Origin: Bolinopsis microptera | Lineage: Eukaryota > Ctenophora > Tentaculata > Lobata > Bolinopsidae | Reading direction: 5' to 3' | NCBI RefSeq assembly: GCF_026151205.1 | Contig: NC_087074.1 | Span: 11,513,182 to 11,577,181, forward strand | Length of the DNA: 64,000 nucleotides | Part shown: piece by piece, positions 55,342-64,000 of the stretch | Numbering within the stretch: position 1 is the first letter of the stretch | Layout: every line of letters begins with the position of its first letter | Made by a program: the position numbers and the translations under genes | Notes under the pieces: generated by a model | What the model was told of the DNA's origin: nothing | The model's database searches: none | Seen by the model: only the letters and a program-made list of their open reading frames with translations

Positions 55342-55438
55342 TGTTGTACTTACTGGGCCGCGCTCAGCCTGTCATTCCGCTTAATCTCTATTATGTTTAT
55401 GAACATGATAGCCTGAGGTCCCCAGGTAAATCTTGTAC
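55342..55438 (+). mobile_element. 80-bp MITE copy
   Basis: 55350-55430 (TTACTGGGCCGCG ... CCCCAGGTAAA) is flanked by TGTTGTAC and TCTTGTAC (7 of 8 identical). Confidence 0.82.
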
Positions 55439-55964
55439 CTGCATTCTGCAAAGCCAAAAAATCACACTTTCTACCATAACTTTAAAAACTTTTGTTACGT
55501 GGGGACACGTTTTTGCTAGTTAAGTAGTTGGCGACTCTTGCGACTTCAACGGAGTCCTGGCATGGGGGCTCTATGGGGGCAAGTTTTAAAGAATTCATAA
55601 ATTTTTTAGCCTTTATCGTTTTAACTTTAAGCATCGTTAGGGCTTTCCCAAAAACCAACTCTTATCATCTTATGACAATCGTGCATTGCACAGCACTTGT
55701 TTCAGTAGCAGTGCCAGTACTAGTAGTACTACTACTAGTAGTCGCCAGTACGCCAGACTGACGTGTACGTTTCGGTTACCTGTGTGCTGTGGAAAAAGGA
55801 AATAAGATATCGAAAATCTGACATAAAACCGGTAAATAGAATTTTTTTCAGGTAAGTGTTAGGCAAGGTCTTATCTGTTTTGAGCTAAAAATGGCTTTAC
55901 AGACCTCAAAAATTTTAAAAAAAAAAAAATGTTCTCGCGACTTATAAAGAAAACTGAAAAGCAA
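55439..55964. other. Spacer with no supported gene
   Basis: Frames here (for example 55528-55761) are hydrophobic but motif-free. A TACTAGTAGTACTACTACTAGTA-like microsatellite lies near 55715-55742. Confidence 0.4.
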
Positions 55965-57048
55965 CATAAAACTTGTCCCCAACGATGAGTGAACGATCTG
56001 TGGGGCCGACAAGTTTTATGTGCGCGTATAACTATAATGTATAAGCGCAATGAATAACAATTCAACACACAGTAAATTGTCGTGATAAGGACTCCCCCTA
56101 CATTATATAACGTAATGATATGCAGTTATTACAGAGTGTATAGTGCTTATTATTATGGGGGCCCAATGGCAATGTAATTGCTCGACTTTTCATCAGGTCT
56201 CTCGAGGCCTTTTGTTTGGTTATTTGGGTGTATTGGTGTCCCCTGATTGTTATCATCGCTGTACACTTGTCAAGGCATTTTTTGGTTTCTCTAGTCCATT
56301 TTTAGAAATTCTATACAACATTGATATTGTAATAAATTCTGATGATAATAATTGAAAGATTTCAATAAAAAAAAATGATTCTTTATGATCAATAGTTTGT
56401 GAGTTCGTTGAATTCTTTAGGTAGAATTGATACGAGTGTTTATAACTTGGACATAAATCCTGGGCCAAGATAAGTATGGTTAATATAAGATTATATACTC
56501 ATTAATCATTATATATTACATAACATTAAAATATACAACACTTATTATGAAGGTAGCTGAGACATGTAGTAAAGTGTATCGATATTCTTGAAAGGAATTC
56601 AATGTATCGGTATAACTGTGATTGAAATAAGTTAACCCGACTATTGACATGTATTCCATTTCTAGGTAGTATAATTTCCGAGAGCCTTAGAATACCACAT
56701 TATTTCAGCACAAAAATTATCACCACCAAAATAAAGAGTTCCCTTGTGACACTTGCCACAAGGTGTACCTTACGAAAGTGGCACGCAATCGCGAACCCTT
56801 GACTGCCCGTTTTGTGACTTCCGATCCAAACGAGGTGCCCACTTTATTCTAAAAGTGGGCACCTCGTTTAATACTCACTATAATAAGTACTATACACTCG
56901 CTAGTAATTACATATCAATTATCATTACGTTATATAATGTAAAAGGAGTCCTTATTATCTCACGACAATTTACTGTGTGTTGAATTGTTATTCATTGCGC
57001 TTATTATAGTTATACGCGCGCATAAAACTTGTCCCCACAGATCGTTTG
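55965..57048. mobile_element. Foldback element with ~165-bp inverted arms
   Basis: The left arm, about 55991-56155, is the complement of the right arm, about 56876-57046. Shared blocks include GATCTGTGGGG, ATAAGCGCAATGAATAACAA, TTCAACACACAGTAAATTGT and CATTATATAACGTAATGAT. The right side also holds a near-perfect 18-bp hairpin at 56830-56868 (AACGAGGTGCCCACTTT and its complement). No coding region and no clear target duplication were found. Confidence 0.8.
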
Positions 57049-57307
57049 GGAAAATATGTTACATTAACGGTTTAGATATTGTCACGCTTCCACGCTGGTA
57101 ATATTGATTTGCTGATTCCTTTATTATTCTTCCTTGTTAGATAATACTGTTATCAGATAGTCATTGATGACAAGATTCTTTATGTAAGGAGATTTCTGCA
57201 TAGACACGTGGTCATCAGATTGTAGGCTTTATTGTGTTATTTGAGGCGGGTTCTACTTAGCGGTGTAATTACTCAATAATGATTCAAATCTAATCGTTTA
57301 TATATAG

Positions 57308-57350
57308 CCATACTGATGAGTCCTAATAGGACGAAACATTGTGTCTATGG
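57308..57350 (+). ncRNA. Type I hammerhead ribozyme
   Basis: All core elements are in order. Stem I 5' strand CCATA (57308-57312) pairs perfectly with TATGG (57346-57350). The conserved CTGATGA is at 57313-57319. Stem II GTCCT/AGGAC (5 bp) closes an AAT loop. GAAA is at 57333-57336. Stem III is only 3 bp (ACA/TGT) with a TTG loop. The cleavage triplet is GTC at 57343-57345, so self-cleavage is predicted after C57345. A short stem III is the pattern known for hammerheads in Penelope-like elements and animal retrozymes, which are thought to work as dimers or with tertiary stem I/II contacts. No ORF is attached. A tandem repeat begins about 60 bases downstream. Confidence 0.9.
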
Positions 57351-57404
57351 ATAAATAAAAGCCTAATGATACAGCTCTAAAACTTTAACCATTGCAATGC
57401 ACGT

Positions 57405-58045
57405 GCACGAGACGTGGAAGCCTGTGAGCGTGAAGACCGCTCTTCTATCGTTGTTTTGAGTGTCCGATCCAAGACCAAATTCTAGGGTACACGAGACGTG
57501 GAAGCTTTTGAGTGGTTAGAGTCTGTTAAGTGTTAGAGTCCTAGGGTTACACGAGACGTGGTAGCCTGTGACCGTGTTAAATCCTAGGGTTACACGAGAC
57601 GTGGTAGCCTGTGAGCCTCACAGGCTACCACGTCTTGTGTAACCCTAGGATTTAACACGCTCACAGTGTGAGCGTGTTAAATCCTGGGGGTACACGAGAC
57701 GTGGTAGTCTGTGAGCGTGTTAAATCCTGGGGTTACACGAGACGTGGTAGTCTGTGAGCGTGTTAAATCCTGGGGTTACACGAGACGTGGTAGCCTACGT
57801 GCGCGTGTAGACCACTCCTCTATCGTTGTTTTGAGTGTCCGATCCAAGATCAAATCCTAGGGTACACGAGACGTGGAAGCCTGTGAGCGTGTTAGAGTCT
57901 ATTAAGTGTTTGAGTCTTAGGGTTACACGAGACTTGGTAGCCTGTGAGCGTGTAGACCGCTCCTCTATCGTTGTTTTGTGTGTCCGATCCAAAACCAAAT
58001 CCTGGGCCGGGGTTACACGTTATGTGGGAGCCTGTGAGCCTGTTA
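57405..58045. repeat. ~43-bp satellite with an internal inversion
   Basis: Units of the form TTACACGAGACGTGGTAGCCTG plus TGAGCGTGTTAAATCCTGGGG repeat about ten times. Longer variants contain GTAGACCGCTCCTCTATCG and GTTTTGAGTGTCCGATCC. One stretch (57616-57660) is inverted. It makes a ~37-bp near-perfect stem around 57616 and a second 14-bp stem around 57667. Confidence 0.9.
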
Positions 58046-58660
58046 GTTTCCTGCGGAAGGTGTTATTTGCCTGTGGGAAAAGCGGTTATGCTGCGGTTCT
58101 AAGGTTAGTAGAGGCTATTAGAGCCTTTCCTTTGTTGTAGAGATGGCTAGTCCCTCCCTTTGCATAGGTTAGAAACACCCATGCACCTCCCGTTCGAGCC
58201 ACCCAGCCCACACCGCGTGGAGGTTCGGTGAGGTTTTTCGTGGGGCTATAATGGAGGTCACATGAACAACACCAAGCATCCATTGATATGTTATGAAATC
58301 GACACGTGTTACCCAGAAGTCCTGCATGTCAGATTGAAGGCCTCTCATTGGACAATGAACTACTTTGAAGGTGTGAAAAATCAGTTTTTCGGTATTTTCG
58401 TCCACTTAATTAACTCAAAATTTCAAATTTTTGGTCGCAAACGGTAAGTATCACCGTGATCTTGAGCCGTGCTGTAAGTAAATTATAAAACTGCTGACAA
58501 AACTCGTGCCTTCGGCACTCTTTAGGCACTCGTTAGGTTCTAAAATAATCTTTACATTGATACAACGCAAGGCGTAGTGAATTCTTGAAATGTACGTTTT
58601 GCTTTTACTCCAACTCGTTCCTAGCTTTTCTCATACAGCAGATCAATCATTGACCTCTGT
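58046..58660. other. Spacer with no supported gene
   Basis: Short overlapping frames on both strands at 58086-58447 have no recognisable motif. Confidence 0.4.
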
Positions 58661-58748
58661 TCGCACAGCATATCAACTAGTGACTGCTCCTCGCACAGCA
58701 TATCAACCAGTGACTGCTCCTCGCACAGCATATCAACCAGTGACTGCT
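58640..58748. repeat. 30-bp minisatellite, four copies
   Basis: Four copies of a unit beginning CGCACAGCATATCAACCAGT and ending GACTGCTCCT, decaying at both ends. Confidence 0.9.
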
Positions 58749-61027
58749 ATTGATGATTAGGGAATGAAATAGGTCATAGGTACCACAGTGCTCTACAAAC
58801 TTATTGTGAGTTAGAAGCTATGCGTAATGCTAAGTGGTAAATCTATACAATCCCCCATGCAGAGTGCTCAAGCTTAGTAATAGTAATCTAAACGAGCAAT
58901 AAGAGCAAATATATATAAATATTCAGGAATATTTTTAATCACCATATTATGATGAAGACTCTCGCTGCTTTCGAGTCATCATGATTAGCATAATCAACTC
59001 AAGTCTGACATTGGTGTCCAGTTTGACTTTGATCTTTAAACTGAGCGAGAGCCGTTTGACCATTGACCATTGGCATTACGTTGTTACTGTTATTGTTAAT
59101 TTTATTAGCAGAATTCCGCGGATTTAAAATAAATGCAAAATCTGAGATGGGTCGGTCATTCCAAATTTAGTTTTCACAATACAATCTCTCACAAAATCGT
59201 CCACTGATTCATTTTTCTCTTTTCGCCAGTTCTCAGGCATGCCGGCATAGGCCAGCTCTTGATTTGGTCTTTATTTGTTTCGTTAATTCGCTGATCGTCA
59301 ATCTTAGTTATACTCATATCTAAGAATTAAGGTACAAACAGGTACAAACACGAGAATTTTGTAAAACGTACGTTAAACGTATTGTTACACTTATTGGGGT
59401 TCACGATTATTATAGACTTCTCTCAGTGGTCAACAATTTGTAATCTGTAGAGGTGATAATAACAGCAAGGAGAGCTTTGTGCCAAAGTGTTGTACTTGTA
59501 GTGTATAACTATTAACTATAACTGCAGTTTTCCGTTTTTTACAGATACAATATTCGTTTAGAGAATTGTACAAAGTGCTCGACTACGAGTAGGAGCGGTA
59601 TACAGATATTGTGGTTCTTTTTCGATAGTCTAAATGCGATAGCTAGCGCTCACTATCGCTCACTATCGCTCACTATCGCTCACTATCGCTGATTGATTGC
59701 TAGTCAACACTAGCTATCGCAAACTAAAAATTTTCGATAACTATAGCCCTAACTATAAACGCAAAATATCAAAATCACGGTGGCGACAGGCATGACAACC
59801 ATCTCGCGTGAGTGTGGGTTCTAGCCTACTCAACTCTCTAATTGAAAAGGGTCTCTGGGAGAACTACAAATGAAGTCTTATTTTACATAATGTAGTGGAC
59901 CTGCCGGTTGCAACATTGTTAATTATGTTTGAGTGTCTTCATCCGCAGTGGCAATGTTTTATTATTTTGTTTTAGGTGTGTTCTTCAATCACTTACAATT
60001 GTTTTTGATTGCTGGATGATTTTGTATGCAGGCTTCAATGCGGGTTCATACTATTGCGCTTTTTCAATTGCGACCTTGGAAACTAGTCTATCTACACTAA
60101 TAATCCTAATAAATGTGTGAGTGTGTGTCTGTGGGTAATTTAACAACGGTTTATTCAAGAAAAAGGTGAGTTATGGGACTGGTTTTTTCGGTATAATGAC
60201 GAAAAAACTCTGACAAAGCCAAATGATTAAGGTTTTTATGAAATGGACATTCGAAAAGTTGTTTAATCGATGGTTTTGTATATCATTTGTGATATAATAG
60301 CTTGTAATTGTCTTGCGGCGGGTTCTATCTGATATACGAGGTCTAAATACGATCATTGTTACACTAAGTGTGTCCCTTAATTGTGGCTTTTTGTAATATA
60401 ATGTTACATATTAAAGAGAGGAAGCAATTACCAATTAGAACAATGACTGATGACATGTTTTATTCATTGCAAGCGGAGAGTTCCTGCTATGTTGTGGCAA
60501 TTAAACTCCCCGGGAACCATTGTGTAAGTCATTAGGAACGCCATGGACAATACCGAATATCCTTTGACAGAAGGTCGAGACGACCGCACCGACCTTGATA
60601 GTGAAAGAGTTTGTAATTGTCCTTTTTTTAATTTCTAGAACACACTCTACGATGAAGTCGAGCAAGGCACAGTGATTTCTTGTCATATTCTTTTTGATTT
60701 TGCTCCAACTTGTTTCTGCCTTATCCGTGTCTTAGGTGTCTCCCAAGTATGTCTACAGATTTTTCGAATTTTGTTTGCAAGGATTTGAGTCAAAATGTTT
60801 AACGAAAAATGTATCTTTCAGGATGTTAAAAATACATTTTAAAAAGAAATGTCCGGTTGAATATTCGGCCAAATTCTTGGAAACCGGAACTGGATATTAA
60901 AGCCAGATATCCGGCCGGAACGAGATTCACGGTTCGTATCGGTATACCGTACGATTATATTTCTTCCCGTAATTTTGTTCTACGAGATTACTAAAGTTGA
61001 TGAGAATCAAAGCAGGCTTCTTTTTCA
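58749..61027. other. Long stretch without supported genes
   Basis: AT-rich. A (GCTCACTATC)n microsatellite of four to five units lies at 59648-59690. Short frames carry no motif. It would include the promoter of the secreted-protein gene starting at 61028. Confidence 0.45.
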
Positions 61028-61142
61028 ATGATACGAGGCGTATCGTTATTATTATCTGCAATCTGCAGTTTAACGCTGGTCCTTAATCATGGGGTAAGAA
61101 CTGAGGACACAGCAGAAGAAGCAATTGTACAAGAGCACCAGG
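61028..61142 (+). CDS. Signal-peptide first exon of a secreted or membrane protein
   Basis: ATG 61028 opens MIRGVSLLLSAICSLTLVL, a textbook n-region plus hydrophobic core, with likely cleavage near the following GVRTED. An acidic stretch follows. The exon ends at CACCAGG|GTGAGT, a strong donor in phase 1. The phase fits the candidate exon at 63869. An extra candidate acceptor at ~61290 also fits in phase, so an intermediate exon is possible. Confidence 0.6.
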
Positions 61143-61482
61143 GTGAGTCACTTTCTAAAAGCTACTTTAACATTATGTATTATTCAATATACAGTTATTC
61201 AATATACAGTTATCTTTTCTATAGAGCCAAATATTCATTCTCAATTAAATCTTAATGACACAGCTCACCTTTTGTCCTTTATTATAACTAGCAGGAACCC
61301 GTCTAACCCTAAAGTGGTGTCACAAGACTGATGACTCAAGAGACTTAAATAATTATTACCTATTTAACTCGCGTTTTTGACACCACTTGTGGGTCCAAAT
61401 TTTGGGCACTAAAATTATTATTTCTTGGCCAATTTTTTTATTTTCAGTTTTATATCTTTTACGGTTTTTGCGGAACGTCGTG

Positions 61483-63477
61483 TTAAAGTTGATGCCTTAG
61501 TCTGTCCTGGGCACATTGCTCAAAATTCCCTACGTCAACTTGCTCTATAATAGAAACATTAATTTCCTTACTTAAAGTACTGGTAAACAACTTAGTGGTG
61601 GTACGGTCAAGATTGTGCAAAATCTCATTATCTATGAAATGGTAGGAAAATTCACAAGTCCTTCTTTGAGTTTTAATGTGGGATTTATGGTTCCTTAATC
61701 TAACTTTTAGAGAGTCTGAAGTACATCCTATATAACTTAACTTACAATTAATATCATTAACTATGTAAACAATATTTTTGGTATCACAGTCTAATCGTCC
61801 TTTGATACTGAATACTTGGTTGGTGTGGAAACTGCCGATTGTGGTTGATGGTTTCAGGAAGTTTTTGCAGAGATCACATTTCTTAGCACAAGGGAAGCAA
61901 CCTCCAGAATCAGAATCCTCAGCTGTGTCTGGAGAGGCGTGGCCTGGATCTTCTACAGCTGGCTCTTCAACAGGAGGGAGTTTGCTATGCATAAGAATCT
62001 CCTGAAATGTTTTTGTCCCTCTAAAAGAGGTGAAAATACCATCAGGGTCAATCACCTTGCAAAGCTTGAGATCTAGACGAAGGATGTGCTTGTGAGAGTT
62101 TAGAATCCGTCCTATGTTGGGGAGACCTGGGTTGAAATCTGTTACAAGGGGAATGAGTCTCCCTTTGCTACTGTCATCCTCCTTCTGTCTCCGTTGTTGA
62201 TAATAGGAGAGCCTGCTCTTGGTTTACACTTTATCAAAGGCCTGGTTAATTAAGCTTGTGCTATAGCCTCTTGACTCAAGATAGCTAATGTATTGTGTTC
62301 GTGCTTGTATATACTCATCATGCTCAGAAGTCAGTTTGAAAATTCTAAGTGCAGTGCTATAAGGTATGTTTTTTATGGTATATATAGGATGGCAAGAGGT
62401 GGGAACTAAAGAAGCCTTCAACGTGAATTTGATGCCTGGCATTCTAGAATTGAGCCATAAGTGGAATTCCTCGAGCATTTCCTGTCCATGGGTCCAATGG
62501 ACATACACATCATCGCGGTATCTGGCCCATAGGAGAGGGGGTGGCTCCAAGTTCCTTCCATAACATCTCTGTCTATCTTGTCGATGGCTGTATTCGCATT
62601 AGCACAAGCGTTCTTTGGTCCCATTGCAGTTCCTTTTTTCTGCTTGTATATGACACCTTCAAACTCTGTTAGGTTGTTGTCTAGAGTTGTCTCTAAGGCA
62701 TCTATTATACAATCTGTAGAGAGTATTGGGTCCTCTCTCTTGTCTAAATGGAGCCTACATTGTTTTAATCCCACCGCCTTTTGGATACTCGGGAACATAG
62801 CTTCTATGTCAAAGGATGCATGAATAACTGTCTTGCCCTCAAGGGATTTAGAGTTATTTAAGTCATCGAGTATTCTTAGTGTATATGATTATTATCCTGG
62901 ATGGCATATTTTAGATCAACCTTAGTAAGCTCGTATGCTGTAAGTGCAGAGAGATTCTTATCTTGATTGCTGATGCGCATCCTGTGCTAATCATACGGCC
63001 AGGGTAGTTCTTCTCTGGCTTGTGTGCTTTAGGGTTGACATAGTTGTTCCCGGGCTTACAAAAGTCATCAGGTGTAACCCATTTGTAGACCTTTTCCGTT
63101 AAACCAGGCTCTTCATGATACTTTGCTATCCAATCTGATATTGCTAGCTTTGTAGCATGCTCGGCTTCTTCTTTCTGAACAGTGTCAAAGGTTTCTGCAT
63201 CTAGGTGTTCTTTAACCCTCTTGATGTAGTCTTCTCGGTCCAAAAAGAAGTATTGTGAACCTTTGTCAGCTGGTCTGATGACAATATCTTTCCACTTTGC
63301 CATATCTGATAAGGCTTTTCTGGATTCTACTGGGATATTGTCAGGAAGCTTAGATCTGGTAGAGCTGTTTGTTTGTAACAGGTCTTTTGTTACTCTCTCT
63401 ATGTAAAGCTCTAAACAGTGGTTATTGCATACTTTTAAAGGCTTGGTTTCATCAGACTTAATGAGGGTTCTTTCCAT
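61483..63477 (-). mobile_element. Broken Penelope-like retroelement (RT plus GIY-YIG endonuclease)
   Basis: Read on the minus strand, four frame blocks appear. 63477-62911 is the RT amino part (VIRPADKGSQYFFLDREDY, then NPKAHKPEKNYPGRMISTGC). 62798-62418 has MFPSIQKAVGLKQC and the KKGTAMGPKNACANANTA motif. 62550-62224 has the catalytic WARYRDDVYVHW. 62055-61483 has a CxxC...CDLC linker and the endonuclease (VYIVND...LSYIGCTSDSLKVRLRNHKSHI), a GIY-YIG variant. This order is diagnostic of endonuclease-positive Penelope-like elements. At least three frame breaks make the copy non-functional. It lies in the first intron of the secreted-protein gene, on the opposite strand. No hammerhead is seen within the element itself. 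Confidence 0.9.
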
Positions 63478-63771
63478 ACTTTTTATCGATGCAATGGTCG
63501 GAGGTGTTGCTTTTGGCTGGGGTTGTGTGGGGTATATATATATACCTACCTAATAAATAGTTGCTGCTTGGTTTCCAAAAGAGAGTGCTCGACTGCAGTT
63601 AAGCAGGGGCATTATAATTCGAACAATTGAAACAAATCAAATTGGTGGGCAAACTATCCTTTTCATGACATGTATATAATAAAACAATACCAATCATCCG
63701 GGCATATTTATATATATCGTTTCGCTGTATATAGTAAGATTCTACGATCAATTTGTTAAATTTTACGTTTC

Positions 63772-63840
63772 TCCTTTAAGAGGGGAGGGACGCGCTTTTT
63801 TGGCGGGGGACGCCAACAGGCAACTGGGCAACATTACGAG
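63772..63840. mobile_element. Fragment of hAT MITE interior
   Basis: The GGCGGGGGACGCCAACAGG segment and GGCAAC resemble the 3' part of the MITE at 38367-38640 (GGGGGCGCCAACAGG, then GGCAACGTTACG). The terminal inverted repeat is mutated (CATTACG), and no partner end is in the window. Confidence 0.6.
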
Positions 63841-63868
63841 CCTTTGTTCTTACTGCTCACTACTTCAG

Positions 63869-64000
63869 ATTGGAAGTTCTATAAAGCATCCCTGATTCGT
63901 GAGGTTAACGGTACGGTCATTCGTACAAGAAATGAAGGTTTTCTCGTTGTGAATTTTACTAATAAGAAAAGTGGAGAAACAACAAATGGAACCGTTTGTC
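63869..64000 (+). CDS. Partial exon of the secreted-protein gene, possible SRCR domain start
   Basis: A good acceptor (CTCACTACTTCAG) precedes a fully open frame in phase 1 to the window end: WKFYKASLIREVNGTV, then RNEGFLVVNF, then ETTNGTVC. The spacing of GFLVV and NGTVC resembles the start of scavenger-receptor cysteine-rich domains (GRVEV ... WGTVC). With the signal-peptide exon at 61028, joined in phase, this suggests an SRCR-type receptor continuing to the right. The domain call rests on about 40 residues and lacks the usual Trp. Confidence 0.45.

Noticed and set aside
55528-55761. 77-codon hydrophobic plus-strand ORF
   Set aside because: No start or splice context and the end is a TAG/TAC microsatellite translation.
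57405-58045. Regular repeats resembling a CRISPR array
   Set aside because: Units are contiguous with no unique spacers, partly inverted, in an animal genome; a satellite explains them.
61320-61350. CTGATGA on the plus strand as a second hammerhead
   Set aside because: No GAAA core or pairing stems follow; only the heptamer is present.

Overview
This is eukaryotic nuclear DNA from an animal. Genes are split by GT-AG introns. Several recognisable metazoan genes are present: the start of virilizer (VIRMA), a T-box transcription factor, ANKRD40, a PARP2-like ADP-ribosyltransferase, mitochondrial Obg GTPase MTG2, and the ubiquitin ligase RFWD3. They are embedded in AT-rich sequence full of THAP genes, LINE and Penelope-like retroelements, hAT-like DNA elements, MITEs and satellites. 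The species cannot be named from the sequence. An invertebrate, perhaps a non-bilaterian, is my guess only.

Layout. 1-5 kb (minus strand): the first coding exon of VIRMA runs off the left edge. Behind it lie an unidentified helical 768-residue protein gene and a broken partial copy of it. 5.7-8.5 kb: a C2H2 zinc-finger gene whose last two fingers are cut off by a stop and a frameshift, then a truncated non-LTR retrotransposon. 10-27 kb (minus strand): ANKRD40. Its ankyrin exons (23.4-24.4 kb) and C-terminal exons (10.0-10.8 kb) are separated by a 12.6-kb gap. That gap holds a T-box gene, three THAP-domain genes and a decayed P2X7-C-terminus-like copy. 27.5-38.2 kb (minus strand): PARP2-like, MTG2 and RFWD3. 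A nearly full-length LINE lies in the opposite direction inside RFWD3 intron 1.

38.4-52.8 kb is mobile DNA. A 274-bp hAT-type MITE with perfect 8-bp target duplications is followed by what looks like one 12.4-kb hAT-like element (40401-52815). It has matching 13-bp terminal inverted repeats and near-matching GTCCCCCC flanks. It contains an intact three-exon gene of 883 residues that may be its transposase, a second intact ORF of 231 residues, a 4-kb satellite of 42/51-bp units, a CACGTG/CCAAT repeat block, a 1-kb GGA-rich purine tract and inverted 10-bp subterminal arrays.

53-61 kb is repeat-rich and nearly gene-free: four copies of an ~80-bp MITE with 8-bp target duplications, a foldback element with ~165-bp arms, a 43-bp satellite and, at 57308-57350, a well-formed type I hammerhead ribozyme. 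61.0-64.0 kb: a signal-peptide exon and a phase-compatible downstream exon that may begin an SRCR-like domain suggest a secreted or membrane receptor running off the right edge. Its first intron carries a broken Penelope-like element (reverse transcriptase plus GIY-YIG endonuclease) on the opposite strand.

The strongest candidates for something undescribed are the large hAT-like element with its unusual transposase-like gene and satellite cargo, the hammerhead ribozyme beside a tandem repeat, and the nested or possibly spliced-together ANKRD40/T-box locus. Exon boundaries were read by eye from splice consensus and phase, and need transcript support.
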